Source: Caldibacillus debilis DSM 16016 (GTDB lineage: Bacteria > Bacillota > Bacilli > Bacillales > Caldibacillaceae). Taken from it: 64,000 nt of DNA. The stretch spans positions 62,174 through 126,173 of the forward strand of contig NZ_KB912915.1 of assembly GCF_000383875.1 (NCBI RefSeq), given 5' to 3'. The notes under the pieces are model-generated. The model saw only the letters and a program-made list of their open reading frames with translations. It had not been told where the DNA came from and made no database searches. Shown piece after piece: positions 8,014 through 16,773 of this stretch. Each line of letters starts with the position of its first letter. Position 1 is the first letter of the stretch. The translations under genes and the position numbers were made by a program.

Positions 8014-9569
8014 GAACCCTTTCCCTCCCATGTTTCGATCGTCCGAATTGGCTGCCGTTCCTTTAATCCCGCTCCCTTCCCGGTGTCCTTCCCTTTCCGG
8101 GTTCTTTTCATCAACACCGAGGAAAGGATAAACAAAACCGTCGCCAAGACGAGCAGGGCAAAGGAAACCGGCCTTTGCACGAAAATCAACCAACTTCCCG
8201 AAGAGATTTCCAACGATTGGATAAAGGCCATCTCCATTTTCGGTCCCAAAACGAAGCAAAGAATAAATGGAATAACCGGCCATTGAAACTTATGGAACAA
8301 ATAACCGAGGAGCCCGAAGGCGACGGCCGCCAAACAGTCGAAAAGGCTGTTCCGCACCGAATAGGCGCCCAGGAGGCTGATCATTAAAATGGCCGGAGCC
8401 AAAAGGCCGAAGGGCACCTCGGTCAGTTTTGCCCACAATCCGACCATCGGAAGATTGAGAACCAACAGGATGATATTGCCGATGAACATGCTGGCGATCA
8501 CGGTCCATACAAAGGCGCTGTTTTGCTCGAACAAAACCGGGCCCGGCGTCAGCCCGTAGATCATGAACGCCGCCAATAAAACCGCCAGCGGGGGAGACGA
8601 GGGAATGCCCAGGGAGAAAAGGGGGATAAAGCCTCCGGAACTGGTCGCGTTATTTGCCGATTCCGGTCCCGCCACCCCTTCGATGGCGCCTTTCCCGAAC
8701 CGATCCGGATGTTTGGAAAGCCTTTTTTCCAAGTCGTAGGAAAGAAAGGAGGTGACCGTCGCCGAAAATCCGGGCAATATGCCGAGGAAAAAGCCGAGGA
8801 GGCTCCCTCTGACAATCGGCATTCCGCTCCGCTTCAAGTCTTCTTTGCCCGGAAAAGTCCTTTTGATGTGCTCTTGTTGGATCCGGACCCTTCTTTCCTC
8901 AAGCCCCTTCAGCACTTCCGTTATGGCGAAAAAACCGATGATGATGCTGATCAGCTCAATGCCGCCGGCCAAAACCGGAATCCCCCAGGAAAATCGCGGG
9001 ACCCCCGATGACAAACCGATGCCGGCAAAAGAGGCGAGAAACCCGGCGGCGCCCATGATGACCGATTTCAAAAAGGACCGTCCGGAAATATTGAAAAGAA
9101 TAAGAAGCGCCATCAACAGCAGGACAAAATATTCCGGAGGGCCGAATTTCAATGCCTGGTCGGCCAGAACCGGAGCTAATAAGACGAGCCCGATCAAGCC
9201 GAAAATCCCCGCGGCAAAAGAGCCGATCGCGGCGATGCCTAGAGCGGCTCCCCCCCTTCCCTGCCGCGCCAACGGGTAGCCGTCCAAGGCGGTCGGAACG
9301 GAGGAGGATTCGCCGGGAATATTCATCAAAATAGCCGTCGTCGATCCCCCGTACATGGCTCCGTAATAGATCCCCGCCATCATGATGATTCCCTGGACGG
9401 GATCCAGCACCATCGTGACCGGCAGCAAAATCGCGATGGCTGAGGTCGGTCCGAGCCCCGGAAGGACCCCGACGATCGTCCCGACGACCGAACCCGCGGC
9501 GACAATCAGCAGGTTGAAAGGGGTCAGCACCTCTTGAAAACCGTTCAGCAGAAACATTAACGTCTCCAT
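8010..9569 (-). CDS. tctA: Tripartite tricarboxylate transporter large membrane subunit
   Basis: 519 residues, the usual TctA size, with about 10-12 hydrophobic segments. Characteristic stretches are GVLPGLGPTSAIAILLPVT, YGAMYGGSTTAILMNIPGE and the second-half equivalents GILPGFSATVTSFLSYDLE and GPESANNATSSGGFIPLFSL. It forms the sodium- or proton-driven channel subunit. Start ATG at 9569 after GGAGGAGCGAC. It is the middle gene of tctB-tctA-tctC, 15 bp after tctB and overlapping tctC by 4 bp. Confidence 0.95.
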   Translation of the reverse strand: METLMFLLNGFQEVLTPFNLLIVAAGSVVGTIVGVLPGLGPTSAIAILLPVTMVLDPVQGIIMMAGIYYGAMYGGSTTAILMNIPGESSSVPTALDGYPLARQGRGGAALGIAAIGSFAAGIFGLIGLVLLAPVLADQALKFGPPEYFVLLLMALLILFNISGRSFLKSVIMGAAGFLASFAGIGLSSGVPRFSWGIPVLAGGIELISIIIGFFAITEVLKGLEERRVRIQQEHIKRTFPGKEDLKRSGMPIVRGSLLGFFLGILPGFSATVTSFLSYDLEKRLSKHPDRFGKGAIEGVAGPESANNATSSGGFIPLFSLGIPSSPPLAVLLAAFMIYGLTPGPVLFEQNSAFVWTVIASMFIGNIILLVLNLPMVGLWAKLTEVPFGLLAPAILMISLLGAYSVRNSLFDCLAAVAFGLLGYLFHKFQWPVIPFILCFVLGPKMEMAFIQSLEISSGSWLIFVQRPVSFALLVLATVLFILSSVLMKRTRKGKDTGKGAGLKERQPIRTIETWEGKGS

Positions 9570-9584
9570 GTCGCTCCTCCATCC

Positions 9585-10043
9585 TTAAAATAGAAATCCG
9601 TTCGGCAGCGGGGTTTTCAAAAATTCCGAAAACAGAAGATACAAGGCGCAGGTAAACAGACCGGAAAACAGGACGGAATCCGCCCACCGGTAATTTCCGA
9701 TGATCCTTAGCAAAAAAAGAAACGCGAGGAAGGTGCTGAAAACATATCCCGCATACCCGATCAGCAGGCAATACGAAATCAGGACGCCGGCGGTGGCGGT
9801 CATCTTCCTCCCGATTTTCCCCCCGGGCAGCACAAATCGTCGGGAAGATTCCTCTCTTTTCAGGAGCAGAAATAACCCCGCCGCCACCAAGATTGCCCCG
9901 ATCAGCCCCGGAAAGACATGGTCACCAGCCCAAAAATCGGTGCGGTACGGATAAAGCCTTGCGGCTTCAACGACAGACACGATGCCGAGAAACAGGGAGA
10001 TAAACGCCCCCGTTTTGCGGGGAATCCCAGCGATCTTTCTCAT
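9585..10043 (-). CDS. tctB: Tripartite tricarboxylate transporter small membrane subunit
   Basis: 152 residues with four predicted membrane helices (for example GAFISLFLGIVSVVEAARLY, AILVAAGLFLLL, AGYVFSTFLAFLFLLRIIG, LFTCALYLLFSEFLKTPLP), matching the TctB family in size and the C-terminal LPNGFLF ending. It is the poorly conserved partner of TctA. The ATG has AGGCGGGAG upstream. First gene of the operon; one of the 64-bp-spaced direct repeats begins just 11 bp upstream of the start, so it may overlap the leader or promoter. Confidence 0.9.
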   Translation of the reverse strand: MRKIAGIPRKTGAFISLFLGIVSVVEAARLYPYRTDFWAGDHVFPGLIGAILVAAGLFLLLKREESSRRFVLPGGKIGRKMTATAGVLISYCLLIGYAGYVFSTFLAFLFLLRIIGNYRWADSVLFSGLFTCALYLLFSEFLKTPLPNGFLF

Positions 10044-10054
10044 CGACTCCCGCC

Positions 10055-10147
10055 TTTCCTAAACGAAGATGAGTGTTCCTTACTTGCTTCGCAACGATCG
10101 TCAGCTCATTTTGGCCGATTTCCTAAACGAAGATGAGTGTTCCTTAC
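10055..10147. repeat. Direct repeat pair, 29 bp, period 64 bp
   Basis: The 29-bp sequence TTTCCTAAACGAAGATGAGT... (ending TTCCTTAC) occurs at 10055-10083 and 10119-10147 without mismatch. The 35 bp between the copies is not repeated afterwards. The first copy abuts the tctB start. Confidence 0.95.
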
Positions 10148-10408
10148 CCCGGCCCATGCGTTTTTCCGCGGCCGCGGGAAAATTCCGCATTTGCCTATAT
10201 ATTTCTATTCACTTTCCGCCCATTGGGCACTTGTCCGCCGAAAAAATGCGGAAGACTCGGCTGCGGATTTTGGAAAAAGAAGGAATGGAAGGACGGGGAA
10301 GAGAACAACGGAAAAAGGACGGCAAAGAGAGAGCCCCTTATCGCCAACGGAGAGGAAAATTGAAGGGGACAGGCTGCAGCTGCGGCCCGGGGATGCCCCT
10401 TTCAGAAA
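10148..10408. other. Gene-free spacer upstream of tctB
   Basis: No convincing gene. Short open frames in several phases overlap one another and lack ribosome-binding sites. Confidence 0.5.
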
Positions 10409-10410
10409 CA

Positions 10411-10436
10411 AAAAAAAGCCCCCGAGGGCTTTTTCC
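10411..10436. terminator. Terminator of the EamA gene
   Basis: AAAAGCCC and GGGCTTTT form the stem around a short loop, with A-run before and T-run after. It lies 60 bp after the EamA stop on the minus strand and could work in both directions. Confidence 0.8.
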
Positions 10437-10496
10437 GTCTCCCTGGGGCTGTGCCTTCCGGCTTCCGCCGCGTACGCCGCAAAACGGCGATTCCCG

Positions 10497-11414
10497 TCAA
10501 CCTTGTCCCTCTTCCGGGCCGGTCTTTTTTTCCATACTTTTTGCCGCATTTTTTGCCGCAAAAAATTCGCCGAAAAAAGCGGCGCCCAAAATAAAAATTC
10601 CCCCGACGACCTGGCCCCATGTCAACATTTCCTTTAAAACGAGGGCGGACATCGCTACCGCCGAGACCGGATCGAAATAGCTCAAAACCGCAACCGTCTG
10701 GGTCGGCAATTTTTTGATCGCAGAAAAATAAAGGAAATAAGCGAGCCCGGTGTGGACGATCCCGACGACCAGCAAGAAAAACACCGACCGGCCGTCCAGT
10801 CGGGACAGATGAATTTCTTCGGCCGCGGCGACATAGGGAAAGAGCACGAGGGCGGCGAAAAACAGCTGGATCAGGGCCGTTTCGTATCCGGGAAAATCCT
10901 TTATGCATTTGTTCAGCAAAACGACTCCCGCGAAAAATAAGGCGGCAAGCAGGCCGAACCCGATGCCGGCAAGGTGGCTGTAACCGCCGGCCACGGATTC
11001 TTCCCCCTGCCCGAGGATGAAAAACAAGCCGGCCATCGCAACCGCAATGCAAGCAGCGCTTTTTGCCGTCCATTTTTCCTTCAGAACGAACGGGGACAAC
11101 GCCATCACCAACACCGGGGCGAAATAATAGGCGAGGGTGGCGGCGGAAACGGTCGTATACCGATAGGCTTCAAAAAGAAAAATCCAATTGAGCCCGAGGG
11201 CGCTTCCGGACAAAAGGAGCAAAATCCAATTCCTCTTCGTCGTTTTGAAACGCAGCCTATTCTTCATGATGAGGGCCGCAAGAAACAAAAACAAACTCCC
11301 GGAAGCCCCTCTGAATAAAGCGACGGCGCCCGACGGCAGGGCGATATGCTTGACAAACAGGCCGATGCTGCCAAAGATGAGCATCACGAGGGAAAACAAC
11401 AGCTTCTCCTTCAT
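10497..11414 (-). CDS. EamA/DMT-superfamily transporter
   Basis: 305 residues with ten hydrophobic segments arranged as two EamA repeats, for example FSLVMLIFGSIGLFVKHIAL and the second-half IGFGLLAALFFAGVVLLNK. The conserved ends of each repeat are visible (AYYFAPVLVMALSPFVLKEK and SYFDPVSAVAMSALVLKE). DMT exporters move metabolites such as amino acids or purines out of the cell; the substrate is unknown. The start follows CGGAGGAACGGC. It is monocistronic with its own terminator. The C-terminal tail is rich in Ala, Lys and Glu (FFAAKNAAKSMEKKTGPEE). Confidence 0.92.
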   Translation of the reverse strand: MKEKLLFSLVMLIFGSIGLFVKHIALPSGAVALFRGASGSLFLFLAALIMKNRLRFKTTKRNWILLLLSGSALGLNWIFLFEAYRYTTVSAATLAYYFAPVLVMALSPFVLKEKWTAKSAACIAVAMAGLFFILGQGEESVAGGYSHLAGIGFGLLAALFFAGVVLLNKCIKDFPGYETALIQLFFAALVLFPYVAAAEEIHLSRLDGRSVFFLLVVGIVHTGLAYFLYFSAIKKLPTQTVAVLSYFDPVSAVAMSALVLKEMLTWGQVVGGIFILGAAFFGEFFAAKNAAKSMEKKTGPEEGQG

Positions 11415-11459
11415 GCCGTTCCTCCGAATGATAATTGAGATTTTCCTGCTTCGAACATA

Positions 11460-12122
11460 TCCATTGTAAAATAAGATATATTCCGAGCCTATTCTTTATT
11501 TGATTAATGGTCCAGGCATGTCATTTTCAAAATTTTTCCACCGTTTGATAACCGTTGGAACAAACGCAATTAAAGTTATGCAACGGGACAGCCATTCCAT
11601 TCCGACAAATGAGTTATCCAATCCGAAAGGGGAGGTATCGCAAGCATTCTGCCATCTCATCCGATTGAATCGCTTAAAGGATGCTAAAACGATGGGAAGC
11701 CGGATTTCAAAAGGATCCTTTTCCCTGTTATATTGCCATTGTCGATATGAAGAGAAAAGCAAATAAAAAAGATAATCCGTTAGCTTCTAATAGCGAGCTT
11801 GAAGGAAAGGGAAAATAATATATCGATAAATGTCGTATCCGATCGGGATTTGAAAACAAGCGGCATCGACTTTGACGATTTTAACAGTCTGCAGACGCGC
11901 TCGTTGGACATATGATGCGATCCAATTGTCATATTTTCTATCAATATATCGTCCATTCTGCAGATACGGCCCAAATAAAAAAGATGAGGACTTATATGGA
12001 AGCAAAGACGAACAAATCCGAGACTTTATTGATCAATCGGTAAAAATAAGGCGATTTCCATCATCGAAGAAAAGCTGAATTCCAGCGTTCATGAAGTGAG
12101 CAATACTTATCTTTGCCAGGGC
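11460..12122 (+). pseudogene. A+T-richer decayed coding remnants, unidentified
   Basis: This stretch is visibly poorer in G+C than its surroundings. Coding-like fragments appear in successive frames on the plus strand: MKRKANKKDNPLASNSELEG (from 11746), then NVVSDRDLKTSGIDFDDFNS, then KDEDLYGSKDEQIRDFIDQS, then AISIIEEKLNSSVHEVSNTY near 12060-12110, each ended by a stop or frameshift. That succession is what a frameshifted gene looks like, but I recognise no family. It could also be chance open frames in A+T-rich DNA. Confidence 0.3.
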
Positions 12123-12229
12123 TAGACATGTACATGATGCAGCAAGCAAACCAAATCCGCGTCCGAAACGGCAATGGAATGGGGCGGCCCCTTCCCGCCC
12201 TGGGGAAAACGCCGCCCGCCCAAGGTTTT

Positions 12230-12481
12230 TCATTCCACTTCCCTCAGCATATTTTCAATGCGGATCAGCCGCTCATTCATCTCATGCAAAAGTTCCGCCT
12301 GCCGCCGCTGGAAGGCGTCCCTTTCCTTTTCGAATTTCAATCTTTCTTCGGCCCGCCTCTCCGAACGTTTGACGGTCCGGTATATAAAAATAGCCGCGAC
12401 GATCAACAAGGGAATCGGAACCACAAAGAATACGAAGGCAATAAGCTGATAGAGGGAATCCATCAGGGAAAAAACCATCCT
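12230..12481 (-). CDS. Small membrane protein with coiled-coil tail
   Basis: 83 residues from the ATG at 12481, chosen because AGGAGGTGGATAGG precedes it; a further in-frame ATG lies 7 codons upstream without a site. One strong membrane helix (about residues 7-31, LYQLIAFVFFVVPIPLLIVA) is followed by a positively charged segment and a long charged heptad-like helix (RAEERLKFEKERDAFQRRQA). The tail should face the cytoplasm. No family is recognised. It lies 340 bp downstream of the ArsR-like regulator on the same strand, so the two may be functionally linked. Confidence 0.7.
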   Translation of the reverse strand, partial: RMVFSLMDSLYQLIAFVFFVVPIPLLIVAAIFIYRTVKRSERRAEERLKFEKERDAFQRRQAELLHEMNERLIRIENMLREVE

Positions 12482-12818
12482 ATCCACCTCCTGTTTCTTC
12501 AATTGCTCTCCGTTGGGGTGATCTTTGAATTGGCCACGGTGCGGCGAAGCTTTCAGCTGCCGGGGAAAGGAAAGCGGTCACCCCGAGACCGGCCGCATGC
12601 GGAATTCTCCCCCGCCCGCCCGGCAAAGAAACAGGGGTTCATGGCCGGCCCCGCCTGCGCCGTTCACACGCCACGAACTTGCTGCTTTGCAGCGCCGTTT
12701 AAGCAAGAAATACATGTCCGAAAAATAACGCCGCTCCGGAGTCGGCGGATGCTTTTGGAAACCGAAGAGCGAAGGAGAACCGCCGCGGGCCGCGGGGGAT
12801 GCGTTCTCCTTGTTTTGA
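12482..12818. other. Gene-free spacer
   Basis: No gene with a credible start is seen on either strand between the small membrane protein and the ArsR-like regulator. Confidence 0.5.
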
Positions 12819-13160
12819 CTAAAGGCGCGATGAATCATTCCCCTCCTTCTTTTTTAAAGTCACCGTTTTGGCCGCGCCTGCGATCGCTTTTTCGTCGATC
12901 AGAAGCCGGAAAGGAACGAGTTCATAATATTTCATCGCCTTTCCGTCTTCGGAGACTTCATGATGCCCTTTGACAAGTCCGGCCGATTCCAGTTTTTGCA
13001 AGTGCAAATACAACAGCGGCCGGCTGATTCCCAAGTTCCTTGCCAGCTGGCTGACGAATTGTCTTTCTTCGGCAAGCGCTTCAATGATCTTCATCCGGTA
13101 AGGGTTTGATAAGGCGTCCAAAACTCTCAGCAACCGATCTCCGTTTTGAATTTGTTCCAT
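12819..13160 (-). CDS. ArsR-like winged-helix transcriptional regulator
   Basis: 113 residues from the ATG at 13160. The winged helix is clear: LDALSNPYRMKIIEALAEER, then QLARNLGISRPLLYLHLQKL as recognition helix, then LESAGLVKGHHEVSEDGKAM as wing. No cysteine metal site of the classic ArsR type is present, so the inducer is unknown. There is no Shine-Dalgarno sequence; a promoter (TTTACA, 17 bp, TATATT) ends about 8 bp before the ATG, so the mRNA is probably leaderless. An 8-bp-arm palindrome overlaps the -10 and reaches the start codon, suggesting autoregulation. The open frame continues upstream to 13259 without a better start. Confidence 0.82.
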   Translation of the reverse strand: MEQIQNGDRLLRVLDALSNPYRMKIIEALAEERQFVSQLARNLGISRPLLYLHLQKLESAGLVKGHHEVSEDGKAMKYYELVPFRLLIDEKAIAGAAKTVTLKKKEGNDSSRL

Positions 13161-13192
13161 ATGTAATAAATATATTACATGTGTAAGAAATT
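13141..13192 (-). promoter_or_regulatory. Promoter and palindromic operator of the ArsR-like gene
   Basis: On the minus strand TTTACA and TATATT are 17 bp apart. The palindrome ATGTAATA-AATA-TATTACAT (plus strand about 13160-13179) covers the -10 region. Binding there would block RNA polymerase directly. Confidence 0.6.
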
Positions 13193-13276
13193 GTAAAGCC
13201 GTGAATAAAAAAATCCTTTCACGCTTTGGCTCAGCCCAAGAAAGAACCGACGCTCCCAACCCTTTCCCCAGTCAAT

Positions 13277-13302
13277 GAAAAAAGGGGGCCGAACAGCCCC
13301 CT
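13277..13302 (-). terminator. Terminator of the zinc-ribbon membrane gene
   Basis: On the minus strand GGGGGCTGTTCGGCCCCC is followed by TTTTTTC. It lies 175 bp beyond the stop at 13476. Confidence 0.85.
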
Positions 13303-13475
13303 CATCCTCGTTTCTGCGCAATGCCCCGCTTGCCGATGAATTTTTAAAGAAACATCCCTTCATCCTTCCGCCCGTCCGCTCCGGACGGCCCCCTGCCGGC
13401 GAAAAGGGCGGCCGCAGGACTTCCCTTCCGTCCCCGCAAAGATGCCGCTTGCTCCGAAAGGATCGGCTTTCCGGC

Positions 13476-14306
13476 TTACCAGCCGAACACGTGGAAGAAA
13501 GAGGAAACCAAGATGTCGGCGAACAAAAATTGCAGGAAAAGATTGACGACGTAAACCGCCAGCGTGCCGTATACCGGATCGAACCGGCGGCCGCCTTCGT
13601 CCTTGTAACTGTAGAAAACGCTGGCGAAGCTGAGGGCCAAGGTCAAGAAAAGAAACAGGCTTAAAACCGCCAACAAAACGCCGCCCACATTCCACAGCGT
13701 CAAAAGGACGACGAGCAGGACGATGACCGTCGGCAGCACCAAAAAGGCGCCGTATCTGGCGGCCACCTCCTTCATGGACGTCTTGACGTCCATCATTCTT
13801 AAGACGCCGTAAACCGAGGCGATGATGACAGCGAAATAAAGCAAGAAAATGATGAACGGCTTCAGAAAATGATTGCCGAAGGAAGCGCCCGCAAAACCCA
13901 GGCCGGAGAATTCGCCGAACAAGGCATCCACGCTTCTGTTGTAAAATCGGGCCGCTTTATCGACGGTCACGTACAAAAACAGGCTCATGAAAAAGGAAAA
14001 TAATACGACGGTGATGATGCCGTGGACCATGGACTCCTCGTTTCGGGTGCTTCCGTAACGAAACGGCCGTTTCAGTGCCGCCAAGGCATGTTTGAAATAC
14101 TGCCGAAAGACGGTCTTTGTCCCTTCCCCATACCCGTTGTCCGCCCGTGAAGGATGCGGGGTGCGGGAAGATGCCGGAAAATCCGGGGCGGATTGGCCTT
14201 CCGGCCCGTCTTGTTCGGAAGATCTTTCCTCCCGGGCCAAATTCGCCCCGCATTTTGCGCAAAATTTTCCCTGTTCGTTTTCGCTTCCGCAATTTGGGCA
14301 AATCAC
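13476..14306 (-). CDS. Zinc-ribbon multi-pass membrane protein
   Basis: 276 residues if translation starts at the GTG at 14306, which has GAGGGAG 8 nt upstream; a TTG 13 codons earlier has no site. The protein opens with a double zinc knuckle (CPNCGSENEQGKFCAKCGAN), then a low-complexity linker rich in Ser, Pro and Glu, then five or six membrane helices from about residue 95 (HGIITVVLFSFFMSLFLYVT, FIIFLLYFAVIIASVYGVL, LVLPTVIVLLVVLLTLW). This architecture is common in Bacillaceae membrane proteins of unknown function (zinc-ribbon domain-containing, Yip1-like). It is monocistronic with its own terminator. Function is not inferred. Confidence 0.85.
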   Translation of the reverse strand: MICPNCGSENEQGKFCAKCGANLAREERSSEQDGPEGQSAPDFPASSRTPHPSRADNGYGEGTKTVFRQYFKHALAALKRPFRYGSTRNEESMVHGIITVVLFSFFMSLFLYVTVDKAARFYNRSVDALFGEFSGLGFAGASFGNHFLKPFIIFLLYFAVIIASVYGVLRMMDVKTSMKEVAARYGAFLVLPTVIVLLVVLLTLWNVGGVLLAVLSLFLFLTLALSFASVFYSYKDEGGRRFDPVYGTLAVYVVNLFLQFLFADILVSSFFHVFGW

Positions 14307-14600
14307 TTCGTTCACTCCCTCGTACGGTTTATTTTTACGGTTCAATTTTCGTTCATCCGTCCCAGGAAACCGGGCGGTGCCAAGGGGCCGGCCGTCGATG
14401 CATGCAAGCCCGATCCAATTCCGGCCGGATTCAAATCCGGATGTCCCGGCAGGTTTGCCGCCTTTCCGATCGCCATCCGCGCGTGAATGCGAAATTGCAA
14501 GGGTTGAGCACAGAAAAAGGATTTTTCCCTCTCCCCGGCCGCCATCCCGGCTCCGAAAACCGCAAAAATTTTTTCGATTTCCGCTTTCCGGAGGGGCCCC
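14307..14600. other. Gene-free spacer
   Basis: No gene seen. The long open frames here run through codons that look unlike the flanking genes and lack start signals. Confidence 0.4.
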
Positions 14601-14681
14601 GTTCAGGCGGGATCAGGCCTCACGGCTTCCGTTCGGCAGCGAAGTCCGCAAGGCATTGTTGCGTTCAAGGCGGGATCAGGC
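14601..14681. repeat. Direct repeat pair, about 18 bp, period 63 bp
   Basis: GTTCAGGCGGGATCAGGC at 14601 recurs as GTTCAAGGCGGGATCAGGC at 14663, one inserted base apart from identity. The following bases are weakly similar. Same spacing class as the pairs near 10.1, 31.6, 31.9, 33.6, 43.2, 58.2 and 60.8 kb. Confidence 0.8.
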
Positions 14682-14806
14682 GCCGCGGCCCATGCGGTTT
14701 CCCCGCTTCCTGCGGGTCCGCAAATCCCCGATTTTGACAAAATTTTTCATGCCTTTTAAGCATAGCATAAGCATAGAAAATTGAATATAAGGAATCCGGA
14801 AGGCAG

Positions 14807-14847
14807 AAAAAGAGGCGGATGGAATATCCGCGGCTCCGCCTCTTCCA
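14807..14847 (-). terminator. Hairpin of terminator type on the minus strand
   Basis: AAGAGGCGGA and TCCGCCTCTT pair around a 16-nt G+C-rich loop. On the minus strand the stem is followed by TTTTTCT. No minus-strand gene ends close by; it might end read-through from the gene at 15177-16211. Confidence 0.5.
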
Positions 14848-14956
14848 GCCCTCCGCCTTCCCTTTTGTCCCTTGTTTTTCATTGAGAAAATGTTATCATA
14901 TTTTCCAGGAAACTTTAATGGAGTTATGAATAAGATGTTTTGTAGAGGTGTCAAAC

Positions 14957-15172
14957 ATGAGAAAAATCATCGGTCTCGTCTCACAAGTGAATATGTTCGT
15001 TCTTTTGGCCGCCGCTTTCTTTCTTTTGTATGATCTCGCCCTTTTCCAGCTGCAAATATTGAAGGACAGCACCATCGGCTTTTTTTATACGAGGGAGATC
15101 CTATCCTTGCTGCTGGCCGTTTTGACGATCAAATTTTTTTGTAAAGTGGAAAACCGGTATAAGCAGGAATGA
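14957..15172 (+). CDS. Small two-helix membrane protein
   Basis: 71 residues from the ATG at 14957, with AGAGGTG 6 nt upstream. Two hydrophobic helices (VNMFVLLAAAFFLLYDLALF and EILSLLLAVLTIKFF) flank a short loop, with basic residues at both ends. No family recognised. It is convergent with the PUA-like gene, the two stops being 4 bp apart. Confidence 0.65.
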   Translation: MRKIIGLVSQVNMFVLLAAAFFLLYDLALFQLQILKDSTIGFFYTREILSLLLAVLTIKFFCKVENRYKQE

Positions 15173-15176
15173 GCGG

Positions 15177-16211
15177 CTATTCCGTTTCGCGCACCTTTTG
15201 CTTCTCGGATTTTTCCTCCCCCGATTCCGCCAAATAGGTTTGCAGCGCCTTTTGCAATTCATCCGGGATTTTGATCTCCAGATTTTCCGCGTTGGTTTTC
15301 AACCTTTCCGCCTGCTTTTCGATCAAATCGGGCTGTTCCGCTTCCTTTTCCTTTTCCCCTTTCCGGACGTTCAGCCATTCGAGTATCCTCCCGACGATGC
15401 CCGGCGTATCAAGTTCAAATCCGAACACTTTCGTTTTTCCGCCGATCAGGGCGACGACGACCAACGAAGTAATAATGATGTTGGGGATCTGGCCGATCAG
15501 CTCGATCGTGCCGAAGGACTGGACGCTCACCTTCATGTCCAGATCCGCATCGTCCCCGTCCGCGGCCGCATCGGCGATGGACAGAAGATCGTTCATGAAA
15601 GGGATGAAATGGCGGGCCTTGATCGGTTCCCGCCTTTGGACATGCAAAATGAAGTGGCATCGTCCCCCTTTGATATAAAAATCATGCAAGGATTTATCGA
15701 TAAAATCCGCGTATTGGCCCGCGTCGGAAATGGGAAATTTCGTATAAAACAGCCGGAACAGGTGGGGATCCAGCTCCTCCATTCCCACCGATTTCACCCA
15801 TTGGACTTCCCTTTTCTTCATCACCGGCCATTGGGGCCCCGGATTTTCCCCGGTCTTCCATCCTCCCTTATCGGTCGGAAAGGCCTCTTCCTTCCCGTCC
15901 CGGACGATGCCGAAATGGACCTTCGTCCATTCATCGGCGGGCACGATGATCAAATCCCCTTGATTGATCTCGCAGCAAAAAATTTTTAACAGTTGCCGGT
16001 ACTCTTCCCTTTCCCCGGAGATCCTCTCGGAAACCCCCTGGGAATCGGCCATGCCCGCGGCCATCTGGCCGGTATTCAGGAGGACCGGCAAACGGATGCC
16101 GATATAGTTTTTTTCAATGGTCAAATCTCCCTTTTTTAAACCTCTTGTTTGGATAAACCAATATTTTTGTTCCTCGGGAATAACAGGGATCAGTTTCAAA
16201 AACTTTTCCAA
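15177..16211 (-). CDS. PUA-like/EVE-like N-terminal domain protein with hydrophobic segment, unknown role
   Basis: 344 residues starting at a TTG (16211) behind GGGGAGGGAGAACG. The first ~115 residues match in pattern the small PUA-like domain found in front of restriction-type nucleases: YWFIQTRG near residue 17, YIGIRLPVLL, then IFCCEINQGDLIIVPADEW and VHFGIVRDG. The middle is a mixed alpha/beta region of about 120 residues. A hydrophobic stretch near 240-262 (IPNIIITSLVVVALIGGKTK) precedes a charged tail with a helical Glu/Lys-rich end. No nuclease motif is evident. A sensor domain joined to a possible membrane segment resembles defence effectors, but that is inference. Confidence 0.7.
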   Translation of the reverse strand: MEKFLKLIPVIPEEQKYWFIQTRGLKKGDLTIEKNYIGIRLPVLLNTGQMAAGMADSQGVSERISGEREEYRQLLKIFCCEINQGDLIIVPADEWTKVHFGIVRDGKEEAFPTDKGGWKTGENPGPQWPVMKKREVQWVKSVGMEELDPHLFRLFYTKFPISDAGQYADFIDKSLHDFYIKGGRCHFILHVQRREPIKARHFIPFMNDLLSIADAAADGDDADLDMKVSVQSFGTIELIGQIPNIIITSLVVVALIGGKTKVFGFELDTPGIVGRILEWLNVRKGEKEKEAEQPDLIEKQAERLKTNAENLEIKIPDELQKALQTYLAESGEEKSEKQKVRETE

Positions 16212-16773
16212 CGTTCTCCCTCCCCTTCCACAAAAATAGATTCCGAACCCAGGCCCCGAACCGCCGAATGGCGGACAGCCGGCAGCAACAGTCGGTAATA
16301 TGTGATTCGTTTAACTACTTTATTTTTATGCAACAGGAAAGAAAAAAAGGACAATCCGGCGTATAAAAATCTCGGAAATCCCCGCTTTTAAAAAAAGAAT
16401 ATGTTGACGGCCCTTCTTTTTCCGGAATTTTTATGCACAACACCGCTTACGATTATTTTATAGAACAATAGGAAAATTGAATACTTGCAAAAGACCTAAT
16501 ATTGCTTTTGCAGAAAATTTTCCGTAAAAAGGAAAACTTCCCTGCCAGCCGATATGCCGCCGGATCGGCAAAGGGAAATATTTTTCCATTAAAAATTTTT
16601 TCATAAAAAAGGGCGGGCCCTCGCCCGAAAATTTTTCCGTACGCGGCGGCCCGTTGCCGCCCGTTTTCCTCCCCATTCCGCGGCGCCGCGGAAACCATTG
16701 CGTCCGGCGAACGGCCGCTCTTGCCTTCGCAGCCCGGGAATTTCACCTATAGATTGCACCCATCCCGGACACA
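16212..16773. other. Gene-free A+T-rich spacer
   Basis: 560 bp with A+T-rich patches around 16310-16500 and no credible gene. It may hold promoters for the minus-strand gene at 16211; none stands out clearly. Confidence 0.4.
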
